From: Flavobacteriales bacterium
GTDB taxonomy: Bacteria; Bacteroidota; Bacteroidia; Flavobacteriales_E; Vicingaceae
Assembly: GCA_018608405.1 (NCBI GenBank)
Contig: JABAZP010000023.1
Span: forward strand, 1-64,000
Direction: 5' to 3'
Length of the DNA: 64,000 bases
The notes beneath the pieces are model-generated. The model saw nothing but the letters and a program-made list of their open reading frames with translations. It was not told the DNA's origin and did not search any database. Positions 25,893 through 34,563 of the stretch are shown piece after piece (position 1 is the stretch's first letter; the number at the start of each line of letters is the position of its first letter). The position numbers were made by a program, and so were the translations under genes.

Positions 25893-27104
25893 ATGAGCTC
25901 AATACTACACTTAGATTTAGATAGCTTTTTTGTTTCCTGTGAACGTTTGCTGGACAGCAAATTGAACAATCGCCCAGTTTTAATTGGAGGCACATCAGAT
26001 CGTGGTGTTGTAGCTTCTTGTAGTTACGAAGCTCGCGCTTTCGGAGTTCATTCTGCTATGCCCATGAAAATGGCTCGACAACTTTGCCCACATGCTGTAG
26101 TAATTCGAGGTAACAGTGGTACATACAGTAAGTTTTCTGACATCGTTACGGATGTCATCCGATCCAACAGTCCTCGATTCGAAAAATCATCCATCGACGA
26201 GTTTTACATAGACACTACGGGAATGGACCGATTTTATGGAACCTACAAATGGTCGCAAGAATTGCGTACACAGATTATGAAAGAAAGCGGTTTACCCATC
26301 TCTTTTGGACTTTCCACAGGAAAAACAACCGCAAAAATTGGAACTGGCGAGGCAAAACCCAACAACTTTATGAAAATTGACGAAGGGGAAGAAAAACCAT
26401 TTCTCGCTCCTCTACCTGTTCGTAAAATGCCAATGATTGGCTCCAAAACCAATCAAAAATTACACCTCATGGGCATTCAAAAAATACAAACCATACAGGA
26501 AATGCCCGTAGAGTTAATGACTCGCGTATTGGGTAAGAACGGTCATTCCATTTGGGAAAAAGCGCAAGGAATTGATAATGATCCCATTACAACTTACCAC
26601 GAAAGAAAGTCCATTTCGATTGAAAGAACATTTGAAAAAGACACTACAGATATTGCTAAACTCAAAAGTATTTTAACCGCCATGGCTGAAAATTTATCGT
26701 ACCAACTTCGTAATGGAAACAAGCTGAGCGGCTGCGTTACCGTGAGAGTACGTTACTCCGATTTTATTACGGAGAGTAAACAGCAGCACATCCCTTATAC
26801 CTCGCTAGATAATAAACTAATAGAAACGGTGCTTTCGCTTTTTCAAGCGCTCTATAATAGAAGGGTCTTGGTGCGCTTAATTGGTGTTCGTTTCAGCAAA
26901 TTGGTCGGCGGGAACCATCAAATTAACTTGTTCGATGATAGCGAAGAGCTAATCAATCTATACCAAGCTTTAGATAGTATTCGCAACCGGTACGGACAAG
27001 ATGCAGTAAAACGAGTTGTCGCTATGGGTTCCAAGGGTATAGGCAGATCCTCTAATCCATTTAATGGGCAACCCATCGTAATTCCTGCACACCGGAGAGC
27101 TTAA
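25893..27104 (+). CDS. Y-family translesion DNA polymerase (DinB/UmuC-like)
   Basis: 403 aa with the catalytic triad of Y-family polymerases: LDLDSFF (Asp residues 7 and 9) and SSIDEFYIDTTG (about residues 99-110). The palm, finger, thumb and little-finger regions follow the DinB plan. It should copy past lesions at the cost of errors. It is followed by an alternative DnaE with 119 bp between, so the two form a mutagenic repair cassette. A twofold repeat at the start codon suggests damage control. Confidence 0.93.
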   Translation: MSSILHLDLDSFFVSCERLLDSKLNNRPVLIGGTSDRGVVASCSYEARAFGVHSAMPMKMARQLCPHAVVIRGNSGTYSKFSDIVTDVIRSNSPRFEKSSIDEFYIDTTGMDRFYGTYKWSQELRTQIMKESGLPISFGLSTGKTTAKIGTGEAKPNNFMKIDEGEEKPFLAPLPVRKMPMIGSKTNQKLHLMGIQKIQTIQEMPVELMTRVLGKNGHSIWEKAQGIDNDPITTYHERKSISIERTFEKDTTDIAKLKSILTAMAENLSYQLRNGNKLSGCVTVRVRYSDFITESKQQHIPYTSLDNKLIETVLSLFQALYNRRVLVRLIGVRFSKLVGGNHQINLFDDSEELINLYQALDSIRNRYGQDAVKRVVAMGSKGIGRSSNPFNGQPIVIPAHRRA

Positions 27105-27223
27105 AGAGTTAGGAGTGTGGAATGAAGAATGTAAAATTCTTAATCTCTGAATTTTTAGTTTTTAATAACACAAGCTAGAAAATAACAATACCTACTCCAT
27201 TGATTCATTGAATTATTAAACAG

Positions 27224-30202
27224 ATGCTCCTTAACACCCACAGTTATTATAGTCTAAATTACGGTTGCCTTTCTATTCGGGAGGTATTGGAAACCTGTCA
27301 ATTTTTGGGACACAAAACAGTTGCGCTAACTGACGTAAACAACACTTCAGAGTGCTTTACTTTTTTGCTATTGGCAAAAGAATACAACATTCACCCAGTG
27401 GTAGGAATTGACTTTAGAAATGGAGTAGATCAGCAGTTCGTTGCCTTGGCGAAAACCCACGAAGGCTTTTTTGAATTAAATGAATTTTTATCACACTACC
27501 AACGGAGCAAAAAGCCAATCCCAGAAAGAGCAACTTTTAAAAATGCATTCACCATTTATCCGTTTGAAAAAGCATTGCGTTTTGACGAACTCAGCGAAAA
27601 TGAATTTACAGGAATAGCCCCTGAACAACTCAACCGCCCCATTTTTAAGCAATACAAAAATCTGTTTGAAAACAAGCTACTTGCTTTATGCTCTGCCACC
27701 TTCAGACACAAAAAAGATTATAACACCCACCGTCTACTCCGAGCCATTGGAGAAAATACGCTACTCAGCAAACTTGGCAAAAATCAACAAGCAAAAGAAA
27801 GCGATAAGTACCGCAGTGTGACAGAAATTTCTGTCCTATTCCAACACCATTTTCCTATAGTTGAACGTACTAACAAGTTACTACAACAATGCGATTTCCA
27901 ATTCACCTTTCAAAAACCAAACAACAAGAAACATTTTACCGAAAGTCAAGAGGAAGATGCACAACTACTTCGAAAGTTAAGCTATGAAGGACTTCCGTAT
28001 CGATACGAATTTAACCCTATGCGAGGAAAAAAATTGAGCCCCAAACAGCAAGAAATTTTAAACCGAGTAGAAAACGAGCTGAATGTAATTGAGCAATATG
28101 GGTTTTCTTCCTACTTTTTAATTAATTGGGACATGGTTTGCTACGCCATGAAAAAAGGCTATCCGCACGTTGGTAGAGGAAGTGGGGCAAACAGTATTGT
28201 TGCCTATTTAATTCGGATTACAAACGTAGACCCCATAGAGTTAGATCTTTATTTTGAGCGATTTATCAACCCTTATCGCAGTAGTCCTCCAGATTTTGAC
28301 GTAGATTTTTCGTGGACCGATAGAAATGATGTAACCACTTACCTTTTTGAAAAACATGGCTACAATAAAGTAGCCTTGTTAGGCTCTTACACCACGTACC
28401 AGCACAAGTCTGTCATTAGAGAATTGGGGAAGGTGTTTGGACTGCCAAGCGAAGAAATTGAGCAGCTTCAACGGGGTGGAATTGCCGATAATGAATACGG
28501 TCAACTCATTCAGAAATATAGCTCTTACATTGCCGGGTTTCCAAGTAATTTAAGTGTTCATTCGAGTGGAATAATTATTTCTGAAAAACCAATTCATTAC
28601 TATTCTGCCACTTACTTGCCGCCTAAAAATTACCCTACCGTTCATTTCGACATGCAAATTGCTGAAGACATTGGACTTTATAAATACGATGTTTTAAGTC
28701 AGCGTGGGTTGGGAAAGATTAAGGATGCTGTAACCTTTGTAGAGCAGAACCACGGTAAAAAAGTGGACATCCATGCCATGAAGGCCATCAAAAACGACCC
28801 GAAAGTGAAAGACCTTCTCCGCGAAGGGGACCTAACCGGTTGCTTTTACGTGGAGTCGCCAGCTATGCGCATGTTAATGACCAAACTAAAAGCCGAAGAT
28901 TATACAAGGTTAGTTGCGGCAAGTTCCATCATAAGGCCGGGAGTTGCAAAAAGTGGTATGATGCGAGAATACATTCTTCGTTTTCAAAATACAGAAAGGC
29001 GCGAGGAAGCACAAAAAGCATTGCCCGAATTGTACGAAATTCTAGAAGAAACCTATGGAGTAATGGTGTACCAAGAGGACGTGCTAAAAGTAGCGCACTA
29101 CTTTGCCGGATTAAACTTAGCCGAAGCTGATATTTTGCGCCGAGGCATGTCTTGGAAGTTCAAGCAACGAAACGAATTCAACAAAATAAAAAAGCGCTTC
29201 TTTGACAATTGCGCTCGAAAGCGAGTAACCCACCATACCGTCCAAAAAATATGGGATCAAATTGAAAGTTTTGCCAACTTTGCCTTTTCAAAAGGGCACT
29301 CGGCTAGTTATGCGGTAGAAAGTTTCCAAGCCCTTTACTTGCATGCCTACTATCCGCTAGAGTATTTAACCGCAACATTGAATAACGGTGGAGGTTTTTA
29401 TTCTAGAGAACTATACGTTCATACCGCTCGAATGAAAGGTGCACAAATTGAGCTGCCCTGTGTTAACGAAAGTTGGGCTGCTGCCAACATTGAAGGCAAA
29501 AAAATAACCCTCGGTTTTACGTTTATAGATGGTGGATTTGAGACAAAAAACATGGAGTACATTCTTGCAGAAAGACAGAAAAACGGAACATTTACTTCCT
29601 TTCGAAATTTTGTAGAGCGTGTACCTGAAATATCCTTGGATCAAATTATTGTGTTAATTAGATTGGGGTGTTTTCGCAACCTAGAACAAGATAAAAAGAA
29701 ACTACTCTGGGATGCCCATTTTCTACTTTCAAAAACTCCTAAAAAAAATAGGAATCATTCTCTTTTTGAGCTAAAACCCCAAGAATGGCTACTGCCAGAG
29801 TTAGTTCAAAACCCACTAGAAATTGCTATGGACGAAATTGAATTGCTCGGTTTTCCGGTAAGTTACAGTCCGTTTGATTTAATAGAAGAAGAGGAACAAA
29901 ACCTCCCTGAGTTGACTGCTAAAGAGCTAAAAGAAAAAATTGGAAAACGAGTAAGCATTGCAGGCTACCGAGTACACATAAAACCCACGAAAACCAGCAA
30001 TGGGAAAGCCATGCGCTTTGGAACCTTTATTGATAAAAAAGGTTATTGGATTGATACCGTCCTTTTTCCCGATGCGGTTGCCAAACTAAGACACATTGGT
30101 CCAGGTTGCTATCTCATAAAGGGCATCGTAACAGAAGAGTTTGGGCACATTAGTTTAGAAGTAAATGACTTGAAACGTTACAACAATAAGGTGTTGGCTT
30201 AA
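27224..30202 (+). CDS. Alternative (short) DNA polymerase III alpha subunit, DnaE type
   Basis: 992 aa, against about 1150 for replicative DnaE. PHP domain at the N-terminus (NTHSYYSLNYG, TDVNNTS), catalytic palm with PDFDVDF at about 355-361 and the third acidic residue further on, the fingers, and a C-terminal OB fold (ISIAGYRVH-type, about 905-985). The tau- and beta-binding tail of replicative DnaE is not evident. Linkage to a Y-family polymerase suggests the DnaE2-like error-prone role in damage tolerance. A decayed WYL gene and PdeM follow. Confidence 0.9.
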   Translation: MLLNTHSYYSLNYGCLSIREVLETCQFLGHKTVALTDVNNTSECFTFLLLAKEYNIHPVVGIDFRNGVDQQFVALAKTHEGFFELNEFLSHYQRSKKPIPERATFKNAFTIYPFEKALRFDELSENEFTGIAPEQLNRPIFKQYKNLFENKLLALCSATFRHKKDYNTHRLLRAIGENTLLSKLGKNQQAKESDKYRSVTEISVLFQHHFPIVERTNKLLQQCDFQFTFQKPNNKKHFTESQEEDAQLLRKLSYEGLPYRYEFNPMRGKKLSPKQQEILNRVENELNVIEQYGFSSYFLINWDMVCYAMKKGYPHVGRGSGANSIVAYLIRITNVDPIELDLYFERFINPYRSSPPDFDVDFSWTDRNDVTTYLFEKHGYNKVALLGSYTTYQHKSVIRELGKVFGLPSEEIEQLQRGGIADNEYGQLIQKYSSYIAGFPSNLSVHSSGIIISEKPIHYYSATYLPPKNYPTVHFDMQIAEDIGLYKYDVLSQRGLGKIKDAVTFVEQNHGKKVDIHAMKAIKNDPKVKDLLREGDLTGCFYVESPAMRMLMTKLKAEDYTRLVAASSIIRPGVAKSGMMREYILRFQNTERREEAQKALPELYEILEETYGVMVYQEDVLKVAHYFAGLNLAEADILRRGMSWKFKQRNEFNKIKKRFFDNCARKRVTHHTVQKIWDQIESFANFAFSKGHSASYAVESFQALYLHAYYPLEYLTATLNNGGGFYSRELYVHTARMKGAQIELPCVNESWAAANIEGKKITLGFTFIDGGFETKNMEYILAERQKNGTFTSFRNFVERVPEISLDQIIVLIRLGCFRNLEQDKKKLLWDAHFLLSKTPKKNRNHSLFELKPQEWLLPELVQNPLEIAMDEIELLGFPVSYSPFDLIEEEEQNLPELTAKELKEKIGKRVSIAGYRVHIKPTKTSNGKAMRFGTFIDKKGYWIDTVLFPDAVAKLRHIGPGCYLIKGIVTEEFGHISLEVNDLKRYNNKVLA

Positions 30203-30223
30203 AAGTTTTATTAGTTTTAAAAC

Positions 30224-30492
30224 ATGAATGAGCAAATTATACTCTTACGAAATTCGATTTCCAACTTTCACGTACTATTTCTAGAGTACAAAAGTGGAAT
30301 TGGAATAATCTCCGAAAGAGAAATTGAACCATTAGGGTTGTTTTTTGATCAAAATGAGTGGAAATTTGTCGCTTTTGCAGATTAAGAGGCGAAAAACGCA
30401 CTTTTTTGCTAAATCGAATTCAATCTTTAGAAGTAACTAAAGGCAATTTCCCTCCAAATCAATTTAGTTTGGAGGAATATTTTAGCAAATGA
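30224..30492 (+). pseudogene. WYL-domain regulator remnant, frameshifted
   Basis: The first frame runs from ATG 30224 to a stop at 30383 and reads YKSGIGIISEREIEPLGLFF..., and the next frame continues RLRGEKRTFLLNRIQSLEV...FSLEEYF to 30490, a textbook WYL-domain end. Adding one T in the TTTT run at about 30373 would restore VAFCRLRGEKR. The N-terminal helix-turn-helix is absent, so the gene is both truncated and frameshifted. WYL regulators often control DNA-damage or defence genes. Confidence 0.8.
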
Positions 30493-30575
30493 GTTCATAG
30501 TAATACCCTAAAATTTACAATTGATTACTATTCAAAAAGTCAAACGCTCTATTTAACTTTTCCGACCTTTGTAAC

Positions 30576-31238
30576 ATGCCAGCAGAACTCTCCATTTCTA
30601 AATTTGAAGCAGCCGAAATTCGGGGAGAAAAGCTACTCTTACTTCCTGAGAAAGCAATCTATTGGACAGCTAAAAAGTTACTACTAATTGCTGATTTACA
30701 TCTCGGTAAGTCAACTCATTTTAGGAAAAATGGAATAGCCGTTCCTAAACAAGCAGAACAAAAAAATTGGCTCTTGTTGCACAAACTGTTTAAGCAAAAT
30801 GAACCTGAAAGAGTCTGCTTTTTAGGTGACTTGTTCCATAGCACACACAATAAAGAATGGGAGGTGTTTGGCGAATTAATTGAAAGTTATCCAAACATCA
30901 ATTTTGAATTGGTACAAGGGAATCATGATATTTTACCTCCAGAGATGTATCAAAAACTTGGGTTTAAGGTATATGAATCGCTATTGGAGGAACCTTTTCT
31001 ATTTACTCACGAACCACTTGAAGAAGAAGGGGTTTATTACAACCTTGCAGGACACATTCACCCTGGAGTGAGATTAAAAGGAAAAGGCAATCAAAAACAC
31101 AAGGTAGCTTGCTTTTATTTTAGCAAGAACGCAGGTTTACTGCCTGCTTTTGGCTCTTTCACTGGATTGGCTACAATTAAAGTAAAAAAAGAAGATCAAG
31201 TATTTGTAGTTGCAGAAGAGGTGGTAATTGCAGTTTAA
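30576..31238 (+). CDS. pdeM: Ligase-associated DNA-damage-response endonuclease PdeM
   Basis: A calcineurin-like metallophosphoesterase of 220 aa. The metal motifs are in order: IADLHLGKSTHFRKNG (DxH), FLGDLFHS (GDxxH-like), QGNHD (GNHD) and LAGHIHPGV (GHxH). This fits the PdeM group, usually encoded with the ligase-associated helicase, ligase and exonuclease. The helicase is 8.5 kb upstream on the same strand. A plausible -7 element (CCTTTG) precedes the ATG. Confidence 0.88.
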   Translation: MPAELSISKFEAAEIRGEKLLLLPEKAIYWTAKKLLLIADLHLGKSTHFRKNGIAVPKQAEQKNWLLLHKLFKQNEPERVCFLGDLFHSTHNKEWEVFGELIESYPNINFELVQGNHDILPPEMYQKLGFKVYESLLEEPFLFTHEPLEEEGVYYNLAGHIHPGVRLKGKGNQKHKVACFYFSKNAGLLPAFGSFTGLATIKVKKEDQVFVVAEEVVIAV

Positions 31239-31268
31239 TTTTGAATCTCTTGATTTTTAGTTTTTAAT

Positions 31269-31300
31269 CTAAGAACTTGTCTAGCTGAGAATTTTCTTAG
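31269..31300. terminator. Hairpin between convergent pdeM and DASH cryptochrome genes
   Basis: CTAAGAA (31269-31275) pairs with TTCTTAG (31294-31300). It lies between two convergent genes. The stem is short and AT-rich, so this is a weak candidate. Confidence 0.3.
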
Positions 31301-31367
31301 TGGATGGTTAATCAAAATCTGATTGATTCATTCACAATTAAAAATTCTTTGACAAAAAATTTATAAT

Positions 31368-32771
31368 TCAATAATGCTTCTTCCAATAACTCAGCTCCAC
31401 CATTGGAGCAGGATAGTCTAATTCCGGCGTACCAAACAAATCCTCCTGCTTCGTCCAAGGGTGATGCACAACTCCGCTGTCTAACTCTTTTAATTCTGGA
31501 AGCCAGATTTTAACATACTTTCCCTTTTCATCGTAACGCTTAGCTTGCAGAATAACATTGAAATAGCGGTCTCTTGGGTCATTTCCTACCCCTGAATTGT
31601 ACATCCAGTTTCCATAATTACTTGCAACATCATAATCGATTAATTTACTTTCGAAATATTCCGCACCCATTCTCCAATCGATTTCCAGCTCATTTGTCAA
31701 AAATGAAGCTACGTTTTGCCTTCCTCGATTACTCATGAAACCTGTTTTATTTAACTCCCGCATGTTTGCGTCAACAAATGGAATGCCCGTTCTGCCTTCC
31801 GCCCATTGGTTGAACAAGTTCCTGTCAGTGGACCAATTATAATCTTGATTTTTAATACCTTTCTGAAAGAATATTTTATTCCCGTGCTTGAGAGAGATAA
31901 ACTTAAAATAGTCTCGCCAGATTAATTCAAAAATTAACCAATAGGTAGATTGGTTTGACTTCACTTCCTTTTCATACCGCTTTACTTCCCAATATATTTG
32001 CCGCGGAGAAATACAGCCATTCCATAACCAGAGTGAAAGTTTAGAAGAATAGTCTGCACCAATGAGTCCGTTCCGCTTTTGCTTGTAGTAACTGAGTTCC
32101 TCCGTTTCAAAAAAGTAATGTTGTAGTCGCTTCAGAGCTTCGTCTTCCCCTCCCTTTGCAACAATAGCTGCTCTCTTGTCAATTGGTTGAGCGGTTAATC
32201 CAAAATCTTCCACCCTCGGAATAGTTCCCAAATCTATTGCAGACTCTAATGCCGGCAACTTTTCGGGTCTTTGAAGAACAGCCCTCACTGAGCTTTTCTT
32301 TTCCACTCCTTTTCTGAACTGAGTAAATACTTGTGGCGTGTCTTCGAAAGGGTGTGGTAAATCTTTAACATGATACAGCGTAGAACCAAAGGAGTAATCA
32401 ATAGGGATATCCAATTGCTCTACTTTGTCTTGAACTGCAATCTCTTCTTCATGAATGTCTTTGAATGTATAAATTTTTGAAACTTCCACTTCTGTCGTGA
32501 GCCTTGCAATTTGCTCAGCCGTATTCCCCTTTCTTATCACTAGGTCCGAGCCTAAATTTTTAAGGTTCTCTTTGAGATTCTGAACGCTTTCTATTAAAAA
32601 TTGCGCCCTATGTGCTCCTGTTTTTTCGAACCCAAATTTGGTCGAACCAAACTCCATTTCTTCAAAACAATAAAATGGTATAATCAACTCATGCTGCTCA
32701 AGCGCTTTTACCAAAGCCTCATTGTCATGGATTCTCAATTCCTTCCTAAACCAAACAATTGCTGTACTCAT
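31368..32771 (-). CDS. DASH-type cryptochrome/photolyase
   Basis: 467 aa. The N-terminal antenna domain starts AIVWFRKELRIHDNEAL; the FAD domain carries GRTGIPFVDANMREL, FMSNRGRQNVASFLTN and NYGNWMYNSGVGNDPRDRYFN. The Arg in SNRGRQN and the DPRDRYFN block are typical of the DASH group, which repairs dimers in single-stranded DNA and may signal. Its ATG overlaps the stop of a 44-aa DUF2256 gene by four bases (ATGA). Confidence 0.93.
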   Translation of the reverse strand: MSTAIVWFRKELRIHDNEALVKALEQHELIIPFYCFEEMEFGSTKFGFEKTGAHRAQFLIESVQNLKENLKNLGSDLVIRKGNTAEQIARLTTEVEVSKIYTFKDIHEEEIAVQDKVEQLDIPIDYSFGSTLYHVKDLPHPFEDTPQVFTQFRKGVEKKSSVRAVLQRPEKLPALESAIDLGTIPRVEDFGLTAQPIDKRAAIVAKGGEDEALKRLQHYFFETEELSYYKQKRNGLIGADYSSKLSLWLWNGCISPRQIYWEVKRYEKEVKSNQSTYWLIFELIWRDYFKFISLKHGNKIFFQKGIKNQDYNWSTDRNLFNQWAEGRTGIPFVDANMRELNKTGFMSNRGRQNVASFLTNELEIDWRMGAEYFESKLIDYDVASNYGNWMYNSGVGNDPRDRYFNVILQAKRYDEKGKYVKIWLPELKELDSGVVHHPWTKQEDLFGTPELDYPAPMVELSYWKKHY

Positions 32772-32902
32772 CTTTTTTTATTTCTTCGACATCTTTCACT
32801 GCAATACTTTACCTCATCCCATACCTTTTCCCACTTCTTACGCCATGCGAATGGTTTCTCGCAGACAATACAGATTTTGTGAGGTAGGTGTTGCTTTTTC
32901 AT
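32768..32902 (-). CDS. DUF2256 small zinc-ribbon-like protein
   Basis: A 44-aa protein with two CxxC-type pairs: KICIVCEKPFAWRKKW and YCSERCRRN. This is the DUF2256 family, which is repeatedly found directly before photolyase genes. The Cys pairs probably bind zinc. Its stop overlaps the cryptochrome start (ATGA), so the two are translated together. No experimental function is known to me. Confidence 0.88.
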   Translation of the reverse strand: MKKQHLPHKICIVCEKPFAWRKKWEKVWDEVKYCSERCRRNKKR

Positions 32903-32944
32903 TCTAAAAACAAACAGCAGTGGTTAGGTTTTGGTTTTAATACA

Positions 32945-33175
32945 ATGGACAATGAATAGTTTACAATGGACAATGAACGACTCATCAAAACAACCATCTC
33001 AGGTATTTCGACCCTTTGGTCATTTCGTAAGCCCGCAGATTTCGCTAATCTTCGCAGGTGTTGTTTGGTGGGGAATAGCCAATGTCAAAATAGAATAAGA
33101 AATATACTTTGAATTACTGAACAATTAACTGATTCAACGATTCATCAAAACACCCATTCTAGGTATTCTAAAATT
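32945..33175. repeat. Imperfect direct repeats in a 312-bp gene-free region
   Basis: The stretch around 32974-33011 (AACGACTCATCAAAACAACC...GGTATTTC) recurs with changes around 33135-33165 (AACGATTCATCAAAACACCC...GGTATTC). Between them lies an AATCTTCGCAG-type segment seen in many intergenic spacers of this phylum. The 312 bases from 32903 to 33214 hold no recognisable gene. Confidence 0.5.
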
Positions 33176-33214
33176 TTAGGCACTTTAAGTACTCAACAAC
33201 TTCAAGTATTTCGC

Positions 33215-33478
33215 TTAAGCCGCCTTGTAGATGATATGAATACTCTCTGGTGAGAAATTCTCTTTCCCCTCTACAATGACGTGCCAAGAGCCATCTACTG
33301 GTTTTTGAAAGTGAGCATAACTATCTTTCACTTCAATGCTTTGTCCGTAGTATCTTCCTTCGTTTCGGTATGAATTAAAATTGTCTTCATCTAACAATAG
33401 AACACTATAAGTATCTGGCAACTCAATGCCAATAAAACCCGGCTGACTGCCTCTAATTTTGTGTTGAATGTTTTTCAT
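33215..33478 (-). CDS. DUF1883-domain protein
   Basis: An 87-aa protein that matches the whole DUF1883 domain: a start with TYSVLLLDEDNFNSYRNEGRYYG and an end with GSWHVIVEG...SIHI. The family has a small beta-rich fold, sometimes fused to TIR domains, with no assigned activity. It is divergent from the LexA-like regulator. A TATATTTG -7 element (33523-33516, minus) lies before its start, and a palindrome sits in its promoter, so the regulator probably controls it. Confidence 0.85.
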   Translation of the reverse strand: MKNIQHKIRGSQPGFIGIELPDTYSVLLLDEDNFNSYRNEGRYYGQSIEVKDSYAHFQKPVDGSWHVIVEGKENFSPESIHIIYKAA

Positions 33479-33532
33479 ATTGCTAATTATTTTAGGATTG
33501 CGTACTTTTATGACTCAAATATACTACATTTT

Positions 33533-33544
33533 TTAGTTTACTAA
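33533..33544. promoter_or_regulatory. Candidate operator between DUF1883 and the LexA-like gene
   Basis: TTAGT-TT-ACTAA is an inverted repeat with 5-bp arms. It lies 10 bp upstream of the DUF1883 -7 element and 18 bp before the TTG start of the repressor gene. Both genes could be controlled from it. Confidence 0.4.
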
Positions 33545-33561
33545 TATTTTTAGCATTTATT

Positions 33562-34344
33562 TTGAATTATTTTCAATCCAACTTAAAATACCTCCGTAAG
33601 TCAAAAGCCTTAACCCAAGGTGATTTAGCCAATAAAATTGGTGTAAACCGACCAAAAATTGGATCTTACGAAGAAGGAAGAGCAGAACCAAAATTTGAAA
33701 CCCTTCAAAATATTTCTCACTTTTTTCAAGTAACCATTGACGATTTATTAGAGAAAGATTTAAGCAAAGAGGCGAAGGGTGGTCTTAAAAACATACAAGG
33801 CAATAACCTAAGAGTGCTTCCTATTATCGTAGATGGTGAAAACAACGAGCGCATTTCGCTTGTCCCGATTAAAGCTGCCGCAGGTTACTTGAACGGTTAT
33901 TCTGATCCGGAATTTGTAGAGCAATTGCCCAACTTTAGCTTGCCGGTTAAAGAGCTCAGCCAAGGTAGTTACCGCGCATTTGAAATAAAGGGAGACAGTA
34001 TGCTGCCAGTTACTTCGGGAAGTTATTTGCTAACGGAATACCTTGAAAATTGGAATTGGCTTAAATCGGGAGAATGTTACGTAATCGTTTCTAAAAACGA
34101 GGGTGTGGTGTATAAAAGAGTTGTAAACCAGATTGAAACTAAGCAAAACTTGGAGCTACATTCTGACAATGAAGTTTACGAGCCTTACGACGTTGACGTA
34201 AATGACATTGTTGAAATTTGGAAAGCAAAGGGTTATTTGACCTTCGATGTCCCCGAAAAACAAGCCAACCCAACTTCTGTAGATGAATTAAGCAACATGA
34301 TGCTAAAGCTTCGAAATGAAGTGGAGAAATTGAAAGGGAATTAA
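33562..34344 (+). CDS. LexA/CI-like repressor: XRE helix-turn-helix plus S24 peptidase
   Basis: 260 aa. Residues about 5-60 are an XRE-type helix-turn-helix (NLKYLRKSKALTQGDLANKIGVNRPKIGSYEEG). The C-terminal half is an S24 autopeptidase with catalytic Ser in GDSMLP and Lys in VVYKRV. An Ala-Gly site (KAAAGY, about residue 112-117) is the expected self-cleavage bond. It therefore looks cleavable under RecA-type damage signalling. Start is TTG 33562; no ATG fits. Regulatory targets may include DUF1883 and the Y-polymerase cassette 8 kb away, but the operators found differ. Confidence 0.9.
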   Translation: MNYFQSNLKYLRKSKALTQGDLANKIGVNRPKIGSYEEGRAEPKFETLQNISHFFQVTIDDLLEKDLSKEAKGGLKNIQGNNLRVLPIIVDGENNERISLVPIKAAAGYLNGYSDPEFVEQLPNFSLPVKELSQGSYRAFEIKGDSMLPVTSGSYLLTEYLENWNWLKSGECYVIVSKNEGVVYKRVVNQIETKQNLELHSDNEVYEPYDVDVNDIVEIWKAKGYLTFDVPEKQANPTSVDELSNMMLKLRNEVEKLKGN

Positions 34345-34563
34345 TCTAAAACTGTTCAAGTTAACGGCACTTCGACATATAAATTCTCTTGCTAGTAAGT
34401 TTTCCGTTTACAAATGGCTGAAGTATCATTTCATGATTGTTAATGGATTCTACTTTAAAAACAATATAACTGTCCCGATCTCGATCTGGGGTTAGGTACA
34501 GTAACCTGCTTTTAGTTCGAATAGAAAATTTACCGTTTTCAGTTTTCCCATTTACAATGTACG
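34345..34563 (-). pseudogene. Fragment of a lipocalin-like protein
   Basis: On the minus strand an open frame without a start encodes LTYIVNGKTENGKFSIRTKSR followed by LLYLTPDRDRDSYIVFKVES and ends at MSKCR. This looks like the C-terminal end of a small beta-barrel (lipocalin-like) protein. It begins exactly where the OmpA-like gene stops, in another frame, so two gene pieces seem to be joined here. Confidence 0.45.

Noticed and set aside
32601-32907. Plus-strand frames of 60-93 codons over the cryptochrome start
   Set aside because: They are antisense to DUF2256 and the cryptochrome, both clearly recognised.
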